Source: Corylus avellana (taxonomy: Eukaryota; Streptophyta; Magnoliopsida; Fagales; Betulaceae). Taken from it: a DNA stretch of 64,000 nucleotides. The stretch is taken from NCBI RefSeq assembly GCF_901000735.1, contig NC_081541.1, positions 47,349,485 to 47,413,484 of the forward strand, written 5' to 3'. Position 1 is the first letter of the stretch; each line of letters begins with the position of its first letter. Below are positions 21,070 through 34,800 of the stretch, in pieces. The position numbers were made by a program, and so were the translations under genes. The notes under the pieces are model-generated. The model was not told the origin of the DNA. It searched no databases and saw only the letters and a list, made by a program, of their open reading frames with translations.

Positions 21070-21558
21070 CCACCCCCTGTAAAAGCTAGGGGTGGCTCGA
21101 CCACCCCCATGAAGCCTTGGGGGTGGCTGAAGCAATCTCGGCCACCCCCATCCGGCCAGATGGGCCACCCCCAATTTTATTTTATTATTAATTTTTTTTT
21201 AAATACATTTTTTTTAATTTAAAAAAAAATTAAATATGTGCCACGTGTCATCATCTGATTGGTCCACGTGTCAGTTCTAACGGTCAACTAATGGTCAACT
21301 AACGGATGGACTAACTTGGTCCTTTATCAAAACCCTAGGAGATCCTATGATAAAAATGAAACCTTAGGGGGTAAAAATAAAGTTACCAAATCTCAGGGGT
21401 ATTTGGTATTTGACAATTTTTTTTTTTTGTGGGGTAGCGTGTCCAGAATTTATGCAATCTGAACAATCTGAAGACAGTTGCAATCCAACGGTGCACAAGT
21501 GTTTGTCTACAACATTTGGTGTCGCACCAGAACAATTAAGCCCGAACTCCCACACTCC

Positions 21559-21585
21559 TTTCCCGCTCTTATTTAGCCGGCGAAA
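21559..21585 (+). promoter_or_regulatory. Two E2F-like sites and TATA-like box upstream of HMCES
   Basis: TTTCCCGC at 21559-21566 matches the E2F consensus TTTSSCGC. cggcgaaa at 21578-21585 is TTTCGCCG on the other strand and fits the looser WTTSSCSS. Between them lies ttatttag (TATA-like). They are 47-73 bases before the ATG. E2F control would fit an S-phase DNA-repair gene; this is inference from motifs only. Confidence 0.5.
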
Positions 21586-21631
21586 TCAGATTCATAGCAC
21601 ACAATGTCACAATCGAACCGAAGCGAAAGAG

Positions 21632-24600
21632 ATGTGTGGGAGGGCTCGTTGCACGCTCAGAGCTGAGGACATTCCTAGGGCTTGCCACCGTAACAATCGC
21701 CCCGTCCGTGTTGTTCACACGGACCGGTAAACCCCACCTCTCTATCTCTCTCTCCATCGGTACACATTTTCTTTTTGATCGCATGATCGCAAAAAAGAAA
21801 AAAAAAAGAAAAAAAAAAGAAAAATTTGCAATCACCTGAAGTGAGACTAAACTGTTCTTTAGGAACCGTTTTAACTGTATGTTTTTTCAATTTTTGAAAT
21901 ATCGGTTCTGAATTTGTGGAAATTTACTCTATTTTCTTGCATTTTCTTACGCAACCAAACAACTATTTGGCTTTGTTGTTTATTTAACTGCTTGTTCATG
22001 TTGATTGAAATTTAAGTTGAATACTTAGGTACCGTCCATCGCACAATGTTTCACCGGGACATAATCTGCCGGTTGTTTGTAGAGAAGACGGATCTGATGG
22101 TGATGGTGTTGCTCTTCATTGCATGAAATGGGGACTGATTCCCAGTTTCACGAAGAAAACCGAGAGGCCGGATCACTACAAGATGGTAATTATACTAGAG
22201 CTTTTTATGGAAGTTGAATTTGCAAAAAAAAAAAAAAAAAAAGGACTTTATTTCGCTATATACTACTTGTTGCTTTACACATATTTACCGTATTAATGAG
22301 GCATGTTTATGCCTCTTAGATTTGGTGCTGGACCGTCAAGAAATTTCTGTAATTGTGTTACAAAAGATGTTACAAAAGATGAACCGCTTTATAAGTGAAT
22401 TTGAAACTTACCCCTAGTTCTTTTTATAGACCGCAGTTGGTAAATTTTGCACATGCATTCAAAATCGTTAACGGGAATCACATGCAATCTTAAGTAGAAA
22501 GTTGTCTATTTGTGACAAAATAGTGGGCATTATAAGATGCTACTTCGTGGGGTTAGTCATCCCCTTTTAGGGTTACTTGAAGTTTGAAATTTTCTTGGCA
22601 AGGTGTAAGGTCCTTTTGGATGTTGTAGGTGAACCTTGGCGGTATTGTTGTTATGAAGAGTCTGGCATGATTGGCAGAACTCCAATGAACTTCAAAATGA
22701 TTAGGGTTTTACAAGATTTTCCTTATGCACCTTATATAATATACGTTTAAGGGATGAGAATAGGTTGAATAAGAAATTGATGCATTGTTGAGGAGCTAGA
22801 AGTTGCACTTTTAGATGGAAAATAAGGGAGAAAGTCATCCAAGATAGTTGATATATGTGATTTAAGATGAATGATTGCTAGCATGCTCATAAAAGCATAT
22901 GCTCCTAAAAATACAAGAGGAAGATAAAGTTATGAGATAAATAAGATTGAGTTGAGGCATAAGAGAGACATTAGAGCCTCTGCTGTATATAGATTTGACC
23001 CGTGGATGCCTTTACCTCATTCTTCACGGTTTTGTATTTAGCGAGACTGAGACGGGAAGGAGAGGACAAGCATTTCAACATAAATTTGATCTTTCCATGT
23101 AAGTTAGTGTAACATCTCACACTTGTTACTTATCGGGGCAAATTCTAACTGTTATCTTCATTTGTAGTCCTTGTACTTCTCGAAATAAAATGTGCTTGGT
23201 TTGGATTAATTTAATTTTTTATGGATGTGCCGTTGCTCACTTGTTCATTTCCTTGGACTTGATTTTGTTTGAGTCAACTACACTGTCCCAGCTACAATTT
23301 CATCATGTTACTTCTTGGAGCTGCAAGATAACATTTCATGAAATAAGTTTAACCTGTCTTCTTGTGATCAATTTAGCTATGAGACTGAAATGTCACCTTT
23401 GAAGCCTGCCAGTTATCTCATCATTGCTCTGGAAATTATGTAGGTATTTTGTTTTTATAATACTCCACCTCTTTAATCAAACTTCCTCGCATGTTCTTGA
23501 ATATGTAATTTGTTCCCACGTGTGTGTTTTAACATTAATTCCAGGGGTCAAGATTGACTGAGCCCATGAACTTTTGATTGATGTTTATTGCTTTTAGTTG
23601 TATCACTTGAGCTCAAATAATGGTTGTAAATCATATTATCTACTTGGTAATGTTATTTATGTGGTAAATATTTATTCTCATATAACTTACATGGTAGATA
23701 TGCATCCCTTTAAATTTTTTATTTAAAATTGGTTGTACGTTGAGTTGACTTAAACATCTTAGTACTTCTGTTCAAAGCATTCTTATAATTTTGTGCTTTT
23801 TGCATTGCAGTTTAATGCCCGATCTGAGTCCATATGTGAAAAGGCTTCTTTCCGTCGTTTAGTCCCTAAAAGTCGGTGCCTTGTGGCAGTAGAAGGGTAT
23901 ACTCTTTTCTCAAAATATAGCACCTGTTTCTTTATTATTGTAATCTAGGAATAATTTTCTGGCAATATATTTACATGTCATGTTTTGATTATTTACAATT
24001 AATATTTAAAACTAGGAGTTGTAAATGAGAAACAGTTATGTATTTTAGTTGGAAAAAAAGTGTGGTTTATTGAGGAGTATCCTATCAATTCTAAGTTTCT
24101 AACACTCTAACCTAGCATTGGTTGGGAACTTGGCTTGAAAACTTTGCTTTGGTTTGAGGGGCTAACAAGCCTTAGGACACCCGCTGTGTTACTGTCTGTC
24201 CTAGGTATTACAATTAACTAAAGCAATGGCTGGATTATCTTCCTTTATGGAAATTTAATGGGCTCACTAATATAAATTTTCCATCATAAGAATATTTTTA
24301 TCCTTAGTTCAAAAAGTGTTGTATGTTTGGATTGTCTCACAACATTTCCCCCCCTTGATCACATATTAGTTTGCTTGAGCTTCTATTGACTTAATTTGAT
24401 TTTCCTTGTGATTAATTCATTTTCTCATATTCTTCGAACTCATTTATTTTAATTTCTTTGTAGGAGTCATTTTATTCCTAATTGTGATTCCAGTGTTGTT
24501 TGGTGTCAAAAGGTGGTTGAGAAAGCCACCTCCTGCTGATTTGCTTGAACTAAAATAGGTGAAGAGTCTTAAATTGGAAACTGATTGCTAGAATTTGGAT

Positions 24601-27600
24601 ATGGTCTTAAAAATCTTTAAAGAATAATTAAATTCATAGATATGCCATAAATTAATTGAAATTTCATGTTCAAGGCTAAAAGTTGGCTTAGTCCTTAACC
24701 GGTTTAATTTACCAAATTATTTATAATCACGTAGTATTCAAGGAAAGACTAAAAATTGCTTGTGAAAATTCTAGAGATATTACCCTTGGATATAATTTCC
24801 TTACCAGTATCAATCCATAATTTAGAAGAAAAAAGGGATCGTGAAACTATCTAATCAGTAAAACATGTTGTCATCCATATATTGTTCAGTTAACTTGTCT
24901 CAGCTTAATGATTGATGCATGGATGATTCACCACAATGTGATTCTTATTTTGCTATAGAAATTGAGAGAAGCCATAATTTGTTTCCATATCCCTATGTAT
25001 CTATTTGATTCTTTCCATATATAAATAATTTTGAATGGGTTTTGTTACTTTATAGTTACTCTTGGGCCAGTTATTGTAATAGTTCTCACCGAGATTTGTT
25101 TTGACCTCTTCTATGGTCTTTTTCCCGGGTCAGTTTTTGCTCCGTTTCCTGGTTCGAATTTGGATCTTGAACCTGTTTGGGAACCCGGATCAGTTATGGG
25201 CTCAGATCACGTATCTGGTCAAGTTTTGGACCCTGATCCGCCTCTTGTGTCGAATTTGGAGCCTCCGAAGGCCAAGGGGACTGACCGGGTGCTTTTTTCT
25301 TCTTTTGCCTCGGCTCTTCCTCCTTCTACGCCTTCCTCAAGGCAGGTTTTTGTGAAGTGGGGTAAATCTGCTGTAAATTCTAGACCTACAGTTCACAAGC
25401 AGGCTGGTGTTGTTCCAGTCGCGTCCGGTGATATCGGGGGGAGGCTCCGGTCTCCGATGCAAAAGCAGATTCTGAAATACTACCGGAGAGCTATGGAAGC
25501 AAGAGGCAAACCGGTGATAGATTCCTTAATTCTGGAGGCGGTGGAGGCTCTCACTGACCGTCCGGTGCAGTTTCAATTCTTTGTTGGGTTTGTTAATCAG
25601 TTACCATCGGAGGCTGCTAAGAGCATAGTGTATTCGAAGGTTGAATCGGTGTCTTCTCTTGGGGCTGTTCCTGCTTCGAAGCCTAGCCTTTTACAGCGGG
25701 GTTTTCTTAATTCAAGTTCGTAGCCTAGCTCGTCTAAGGTGCCGCTTGATTTGCCGAAACCCCAAAACTGCCCAGTAGGATATGGTTAGTTTGGGGAGAT
25801 TGTTGTGTGGGATAAGGGTGGGGAGCTTTGGGGTGGTGGGGATGGTGGAGAAGGTGATTTTCCTGTCCCTCTGGATGTATACCATCCATCTTAGGAGATG
25901 GAAGAGTGGGATTATTTTCCCGACCCCCTCGACTGGGATTATGACGAAGAGGAGGATCTGGCCTTGGTGCTGTTGGATGCCATTGAAGAGGATTTTCATA
26001 AGGAAGTAAAAGTCGCTCGGGCGAAGTATAAAGGCCCTAGGTATCTGCTCAACTTGAAGAGCTTAGTTTACTATGGCGATGATATTACTTCCAATCGGCG
26101 AGGGAAAGGCAAGGTGCAAGGGTGGCAACGCTAAGCCTCCTTTTGGGTATCGGGTGGGAGGGCTATTGTCTTAGGGTTTATGGTGTCGTGAGGGATTTTT
26201 GTTGGGTTTTCTTTCTCTGTTGGGTCTCGGGTGGGAGGGCTTTCTTTCTTCTTTAGTTTTTCTGTCTTTCTTATTCTCTTCTCCCTTTTCTTCACTTTTT
26301 AAGACGTTCTCTTGTATACTTATTGTGTATTAGGGTTGCGCCCCTCTGCGCTTTTGATATATCAAACATTACTTATCACAAAAAAAAAAGTATTCATTTT
26401 CTTATTTTCTTTTACTCTCATATGCTTGGAATCTAACTTGTCATGGAATTGGTTATATAAGTAAATAAAATTATGCACTAATTAATGATTTCTTGATAAT
26501 GCTTCATCCTCCAAAATCTAGCAAAACTTATTAGGAGTTATTTATAAATTCCATTCCTTATTTGTGGTTTGTTGGGATTCTTTTTTTAATTTTTAATTTT
26601 TTTATAATTCATATAAAAAATGTCGCGAGCAATAATTTGAAGATGCCAACATATAATCCTTGAGCAGCATTAAGTTGACTCCAAACAGTTTGGGTATGTT
26701 TAGATAAGGCCAATTTTTAATGGTACCTTGTATAACCATGTTGCAAATAGTTCTCACAGAGATTTTTAATGATACCTTAAACTAACGACATGTTTCTTTA
26801 AAGCTCCCAATAATCAAACAAGCAGCCGCTAATCAGTTGGTGGCATGAAAAAATGCCCATAGAAGTGACTTAAAGATGCAAATGAAATGAAACCATGGCT
26901 TTTGACATGGTCACTAGATTTAAACCGTCAATTGTCGTTATCACTTTCCATCTCAATTTGCTATTCCATCGATAGATTCTCTATGGTGTCTACTATGGAC
27001 ACAAGTAATCTCGATTTTGTTTGAGATCAAGTAATGATAGGCTTGGCAATCAAGTGAATTTTATTCTTCTTTTTTCAGATAACTAGGAGAAACCCCATAT
27101 AGGTAGCCAACCACACAAGGATTATACTGTCCTAGCATAGGGTAAACCTCAAGCACTTGACCTGTCCATAAGTACTAGGTTAGTCAAGGGATTTGAACCT
27201 CAGCCAACAATGTAGGGAGTATACCCACCTTTTAAGTGAATTTTAGTCTTCAATATCAATGGTGCTTTATCAACACATGATTTTTTTTTTAATTTTTTTA
27301 TAAGCAATGTTGTATATACCAAAAGCGCATAAGGGCGCAACCCTAGTACACAGAGAGTATACAAGAGAACGCCTAGTAAGAAAGAGAAAAGAAAACAAGG
27401 AAATCTTTCTTTTTTGGATAAATAATAAGTGATTCATTGAAATGCGCAGATGGGCGCAACCCTAGTACACAAGAAGTATATAAAGAAAGGCCCCACTAAA
27501 GGCAGAAAGAAGAACATAAAGATAAAAATTGAGACACAGTAGAAAATTGAGGCACACTAAAAGCATCAGCCCAATGGAACAGAGTTTGAATAAACAACTT

Positions 27601-30600
27601 TTTAGGCTCTTCCATTGACCTTTCTTGACCTTCAAAACATCTTCCATTCTGCTCTCGCCATATAATCCACATGATGCACAGTGGTGCAATTCACCATACC
27701 TCCTTAGCTGAAATACTGCCTCGCTGACCGCGCCAACAAGCTAACAAATCTGCCACTCCTCTAGTCATGACCCAAGTAACAGCAAAAAGAGAGAAAACTT
27801 TACTCCATAAAGCTCGGGCCACTTCACAGTGAAAGAGAAGATGGTTTATAGACTCGCCACTGTGCTTGCACATACAACATCATCCCACCACAATGATACC
27901 TCTTTTACGCAAATTATCCAAGGTCAAAATCTTTCCAAGAGTCGCTGTCCACACAAATAAACTAACTCTCAATGGAACTTTTACTTTTCATATACTCCTC
28001 CACGGGAAAGAGGATGTCCCCAAGGAAGAAAGCTTACGAAAAAAAGACTTGACCTCAAAGATATGTCGTTTAGAAGGAGTCCACCGCATGCAATCCGACA
28101 CCCCCATGTGATTACGGAAAGCATATAACTTCCCAAAAAAAGCCATAACCACCTCTACCTCCCAATCCTGTACCACCCGTGAAAAAGGAACATTCCACTG
28201 TATAACACCATTGACCAGCTGCATATGATCCCTAACCCATGCCTCCGTATTACTCGCAATTCGAAATAATGTAGGAAATGCTTCCTTTAAGGACTAATCC
28301 CCGCACCAAATATCGTACCAAAATCTAATGTGGGAGCCATCTCCTACTCTAAAGGTAATAAATTTCGAGAAAACTTCCCACCCTCTCCGAATATGTTTCC
28401 ACACTCCAACTCCATAAGGGCCCTCCACCACCTTGGTACACCATCCACCTTTCATACACCCATACTTAACTTCTACTACCAACCTCCAATACGCTTCCCT
28501 TTCCGTTGCATATCGCTATAACCATTTACCCATTAAAGCGAGATTGAAAGTGCGCAAGTTTCGAATTCCTAAACCACCATCTTGCATGGGAGAACAAATT
28601 TGAGCCCATTTCACTAGATGGAACTTGGCTCCTCATTTAGACCACCCCATAGGAAATCTCTTTGTAGCTTCTCCAATCTATTCGCCACACTCATAGGAAT
28701 AGGAAATAAAGACAAGAAATACGTAGGGAGGTTGGATAAAGTACTTTTGATAAGTGTAAACCTCCTACCCTTTGATAGATACATTTTCTTCCAACCTGCC
28801 AATTTCCTTCCCATCTTCTCAATAATAACATTCCAAATGGTGGTAGACCTATAAGATGCCGCCAGAGGAAGACCCAAATATTTCATAGGTATTCTTGCCA
28901 CCCTACACCCAAAAATGTTTGCCAGCTGATCAATATCCTCTACCTCACCAATTGGAACAATCTCAGACTTTGACAAGTTGATTTTCAGCCCTGAGACCGC
29001 TTCAAAACATAGAAAAAGACACCGCAGATTTCTGAGATGTTCCTCATCGGCCCCACAAAGAATCAATGTGTCATCAATAAACAGCAAATGTGAGACACTG
29101 AGACCAGGATTGTTCCTTGATCCCACTGAAAAACTAGCCACAAGACCACTAGCTTCAGTAGCCTCCATCATTCTACTTAACGCCTCCATGACAATAACAA
29201 ACAGAAAAGGAGATAGTGGATCCCCTTGTCTTATACCCCGGGAGCTACTAAAAAAACCTGAGGGTTCTCCATTAATCAAAACTAAATATCGAACTGTGGA
29301 AATACATAATGCTATCCAATTCCTCAATTTCTTCCCAAACCCACTTCGTTGCAATATGAATAGCAAAAACTCCCAATTCACGTGATCATACTCCTTCTTT
29401 AAGTCCAATTTACATAACAAACCGGGTTCACCAGATCTAAGCCGGCTATCAATACATTCATTAGCTATCAGAACCGAATCTAGAATCTGATACTCCTTGA
29501 TATATGCATTTTGAGACTTCGATATTGTCTTCTCTAACACATTTTTCAGTCAATTCGCTAGCACTTTTAATTATTAGCTTTCTAAAAGAAAACAAGGAAA
29601 TCTAAAAAGCTAATAATTAAAAGAGCCAAATAAGCAGCTATCCAAGTAAAGAGGAAAAAAAAAAAAGGCGGACTTGAGCTCCTCTAAGGTCCTCTCTAGA
29701 TTCTCGAAGCTCCTATCATTTCTTTCCCTCCATAGACACCACATAATGCAAAGGGGACCCATCTTCCAAACGACCGCACTCCGCGAGTTACCCCCCGACC
29801 ACCAACATATGAACAAATCCTCTACACTATTAGGAATAACCCAAGAAAGTCCAAAGCGACTAAAGATAGCGTTCCATAAGGAACATGAGACCTCACAATG
29901 GAGAAGGAGATGATTGACAGATTCTCCATTCAACTTGCATAGACAACACTGATTGACCACGATAAGTTGTCTTTTCCTGAGATTATCCATAGTAAGAATA
30001 TTCTTCAAAGCCGCTGACCAAGCAAAGAAAGCCAGTTTTGAGGGAGCCTTGGTTCGCCAAATACTCTCCCAAAGAAAAGAGGGATTGTCTTTGTGTGCTA
30101 GGATCTTGTAAAAAGATCTAACCTTAAAAATCCCTTTGTGAAACAGAATCCACCAAAGCTTGTCTTTGTGTGCTAGGATCTTATAATTAATAGGGGAAAC
30201 TTTACAAAGGTCCCTTGAATGCCCACGTGTTTTGAGAAGACCTCCCCAAAGATCAAAAACTTTCAATTTCACCGCTAACTTCTAATTTGATGCAATCTAC
30301 CCCACTCCGATAGGATTTGGCGTTAAACAAATGTTAAAAAGGATGAAATGACTTTCAAAATTAAAAATTTTAATTTTTGTTTTTTAAAGTTGGAGCTTAT
30401 TTTGGTATTTTTCATAGCCTCCATTTGGATTTAATGCCAAATCCTAACGGCGGAGGGTAGATTGCATTAATTTAAAAGTTGAAGGGTGAAATTGAGTGTT
30501 TTTGAACTTTGGGGGAGTCTTCTCCAATCGTGTGGAAGTTCAGGGGGCCTTGTGAAGTTTCCCTTAATTAATAACATCCAGCATTTGAAATTGTTTGGGG

Positions 30601-31794
30601 TGCTTTATTGGCACATTTTTAGCACATTGCAACATTTCACATAAGGTCTTGCTTGACATTACCTTGTCAACATCTGTACTGATGCCTTATTAGCAATGAT
30701 TTTATTGGAGTGATCAGTCTCCATTGGTGTTCTTTGTAGTTTTGGGTCTTGGCCTACATTAGTCGTTGCAATAGACAAAGAAGCAAAGTAACCAAATTAA
30801 ACTTCCGGATACATTAGGAACTCACCTAGCTGTGCCATTTTAACAGAAGGCATGTTAGACCTTGTTGAATTTCCAACTTGAATTTGACTAATTGAATGTT
30901 TAACCAATAGTGTCCCATAACTTCTTATCTAAATCATTGCTTCAAAACCAGTTTGTGCAGATATTTACTGGCACCAACCATATATTCTGGAAGGCGATAA
31001 TGCAAACAAAATGTGTATCTTTCATTTCCATGTGACTCTGAATAGTTCTGCTAAAGTTATATATATGATGTTTGGTATCAAAGACTTAGGGTTTAGATCC
31101 TTTGTCTAATCGATTTGTTTGTAGTTTTGTGTTTTCTTCCTTTGGTTAAACTTTTACAACTTGGTTTTGGTGAGTGACCTCTGGTGGCAGCATCGCCTAT
31201 ATGGGACTCCAGTGTAAAAAAAAAAACACCTATCTTTTTCAGGTCCCCAACACCCAAACCACAGTTTCACGGTAGTTGGCTATCGTTAAGTGGTCCTCTA
31301 CGTTGTTGGTTGTTGGGGGCCTTAGTGGGTGCTTTCATGGCTGTCTCCGGCAGTTGCTGATTGTTTGTGATGACATCAGCCAGTTTCCGGCAAACTTCCA
31401 GCAAAATCTGGCAACCTTTGGTTGTTTTAGTTCTTTTCGGCAGCTGTTGTGGTCTTTTTCGGCGGATTTTGAGTTCTCCAGCGGATTTTGAGTTCTCCAG
31501 CAACTTGTGTGGTGTTCTAAGGTGTTGCCGGTGGGTTGTGCTTGTTTCCGGCGATTTCTGGTCGTCGCCAGCACGTTTCTGGCATGTGGTTGGAGAAGAT
31601 GGTCTCTTTTTGGCTACCATTCCTTTTTGAGAATAAGGATATCCTTATTGTGGATAAGGATTACTTAATTGCATTGCTTCTACTCTGGTTTAGTTCACAG
31701 CCGGTTCATTTTGTTTTTGACCAGTTCTTTTCGGTTCAGACTATTTCTCAACGTTTTAAGATCGGCTCAACCCAATTCATCATATTTCACATCC

Positions 31795-31826
<32 letters not shown>

Positions 31827-34800
31827 TAACTTATAGTGCATTTCTTGACTAGTTCGATGAGTTTTATAGTTGGTTCAGTGGTGTTTGATCCGGTTTAGTG
31901 TAGTTTCAAACATGTTCAACAACTTTCTCGTTCAATTGAATTATTTTTTTGCTTAAACTTATAGGAAGAGATGAATTTAATTATTTAATTTATATTATAA
32001 TACTCCTCCTCACGTTTGGGCTCAAACTCTCTTTTAATAGGTGATGCCCAACATGTGAAATATTTAATTGAATTAGGGGGTGAATTGATGGAGTTAGGGT
32101 TCGAACTCAAGACCTCTAGTTTTAATACCATGTTACATCAACACTTGTCTTAAAAGCTTAAGTTTATAGGAAGAGATGAATTTGAGGTTGGGAATGAGAT
32201 GCAAGCAATCATCATGGCAGTAGGAATTTTTAATGGCACAATCTAGGGGCCCATGAAAGCTTAGGCTTTTGGGTTAGAAGTGGTGTCCTAATTGTATATT
32301 AACTTACTCTTGTTTAACTTCCTATGTGTTTCTCTCCCTAACAATTGGTATCAGATTTATGGTTAGCTTCTACTGCTACTGATCTAAGTGTCTTGGTTTG
32401 ATGCGTCTAGTTTGACTCCGGTAAAAAGAGTGTTTTGACACTTGTGCGAGAGGGAGTTGGGTCAATGTGGAAAGAGACTCACAAGTGAGGGAGAGATTTG
32501 TTGTGTATGTACTTGTGAGGTTTGTGTTCCACATAGAGAAAATATAAAGAAAAAGAGTATTTAATATACCAAAATATTCTTATCAACAACAAGATGTCAC
32601 TTATCAAAAAAACAAATCCTCAAACCTATTGACTCACAAACCCTAATAACTATTCTAACACTCCCCCTCAAAGTGGAGCATATATATTATATAAGTTCAG
32701 CTTGGAAGAAACAAGCAAACGAAATACACTTAGAAAAACACACTCTAACAATGTTCAAAAATCTTTTAATTTCGTTGAAAGGGTTTCCTGATATGATAAG
32801 GTGATCTTGCTAGAAATGCTCTGCTTTTGCTTCTGTTTTCTGCAAATTTATCCATACATTGCTTCGGAGGTTCCACAATATAACTTGACTTTGATTCTTT
32901 CTCCAGATTCTATGAGTGGAAAAAAGATGGGCCAAGAAAGCAGCCATACTACATCCATTTTGAAGATGGCCGGCCTCTTGTGTTTGCTGCTCTTTATGAT
33001 TCATGGCAAAATTCAGAAGGTTAACCACTTTTTTTTTTTCTTTCACATCTTTGAGATGCATTTAATGGAAGACTATTAAATTAATATTTTTATTTGTGCT
33101 TAGCTCTATTAACGGATATATTATTTGTGTAGATTGAAATTTCAGTGAATAAAATATGTCTATTATGCTGTCCATTGTTGTTGTCACTCTTCTAATTGTC
33201 AAGTCTACCATTTGGTACCAATTACTGGCATTCGTTTGGATAATAATCTTTATTTTTTTCCCCGCAGGCGAGATAATCTACTCCTTTACTATTCTTACTA
33301 CTTCTTCATCTTCAGCTTTACAATGGCTGCATGGTGAGTCATTCTTGTTCCAATTGACTCATCTTGAATATTCTAATTCTATTGTATGTGTGGATACTTC
33401 AATTATGAACAAGCTAAACAAAAAAAAGGGGTTAATTTTCCTGTTTGTTATTTTAGTAGTTTTTGAATATGCACCTTTGTAGTACAGTTTTCTTTTTTTT
33501 TAATAAGTGTGAAATAGTTGACAAGGAAGAAAAGAGAACTCAGTGTTGGTTCCTTTCTGCGTTTCCTAATGTAATGTAGGAAAAGGTGTTTAGAAGTTGT
33601 GTAAACCCTAAAAATTATATTTCTTAGATGAACAATTAAGTTTTAAGTTGTAGTCCGTTGCATTGCTCTCATGCTTCTCCTTTCTTGCTATTTGGAGCAT
33701 ACTGTGTGGAGTTCGATTCCTATGTATTTTTGTATATGTTATTTTCCGGCTGCTTCTTTTGGGCGAGTTATATCTTATATAGAAAGGACAGTCAATGTCC
33801 TTGTAGTTCACCCCTTATGGATGTTACGTTTTGGTCTATGTGTGACAAGCACTGCTTAGAAAAAGGATCAGAAAAGGCAAACATCGCCAAAAGTGAAAGA
33901 AATTTTCAACTGGAGCTTTGTAACCGTAACTGTTAAGAATTACTAATTGAATTTATTATGTTTTCACAATTACACATGCAGAAGAGGAATGCCACATTTA
34001 TATAAAGAAAAAACAGTAATTTTTCTGCTGTTGGGAGTTTTAACAGAATGAACAGGAGTCATGTTGCAGGCCTGCTATTTGATTGCTCAATGCTGATGGT
34101 GATTGATTATTTCCTTTGTAATTTTGATAAATGGTGGCATTCAAGTTTATAGATTACAGTATCATTACAGTTTTAAGCTTGGTTATCTGCTTGTTCCTCA
34201 TTCTATCTTGTAAGAGTTTGAAATGGGGCTTTTTCTTTCCTGCTGCTAAATAATCTATGCACGATGCCAATCTTTGCCAAAGTTGAGCTGCTGTATACTA
34301 ATTTTTGATTGATCTGTCATTATAGAGAGGATGCCTGTTATTTTGGGTGATAAGGAATCAACTGATACATGGCTAAATGGTTCTTCATCTTCCAAGTTTG
34401 ATAATGTGCTTAAGCCATATGAAGATCCAGATTTAGTAAGAGCTTTCGAAATATAAGAAGTAACAGCGTTTTTTATATTCAGATTGCTACTTTTAAGCAT
34501 GCCTGGTACAAAATATTACAAACATCATTTCTTGTTTGCCTATCTCCAGGTGTGGTACCCAGTAACTCCTGCAATGGGTAAGTCGTCGTTTGATGGACCA
34601 CAGTGCATTAAAGAGGTGAGGCTAGTCATCCTTTTCCTTAATGTGATGTATTTTGATCATTTGGAGATTAAATTATCAATATTAGAGGTCCGAAAATGAC
34701 ATGTAAAAGGGTTATTTCACTAAATATGTTCACAGTCCAGGGTACACAAATCATGAGAAGATTTGATAAGGTGTTTCATTCAGCAGCAACGATTTATATA

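Larger units (their letters stand above)
18151..21413. mobile_element. Long-TIR (MULE-like) transposon split by an LTR element
   Basis: The left end (18151-18345) and right end (about 21220-21413) are inverted repeats of about 190 bases. Shared phrases include ttaaataccaaatacccc, ggtaactttatttttacccc, tttgataaaggatcaa and cacgtggaccaatcagatga. The interior is a GC-rich hairpin of gggggtggcc/ggccaccccc units (18390-18483 and 21070-21175) with no transposase. The gypsy-type element 18484-21069 has inserted in that hairpin. The right TIR ends only about 150 bases before the HMCES promoter motifs. Confidence 0.75.
27281..30183 (-). mobile_element. Outer LINE fragment, interrupted by a second LINE (HMCES intron 3)
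   Basis: The 3' tail (27281-27407, poly-T in plus reading, then gggcgcaaccctagtacac) continues after the inner insertion at 29604. The frame at 29610-30183 (minus) holds a typical LINE zinc-binding region: [44 protein letters not shown], then [11 protein letters not shown]. The 5' side ends at a MITE (30193), so the rest of the LINE is missing. A ~19-base phrase (tttgtgtgctaggatctt) occurs twice near 30090 and 30165, a small internal duplication. Confidence 0.8.

Noticed and set aside
25031..25723. Independent host gene inside HMCES intron 3
   Set aside because: No upstream promoter-like region, frame breaks after 25723, and the 3' side is a shared LINE tail with poly-A.
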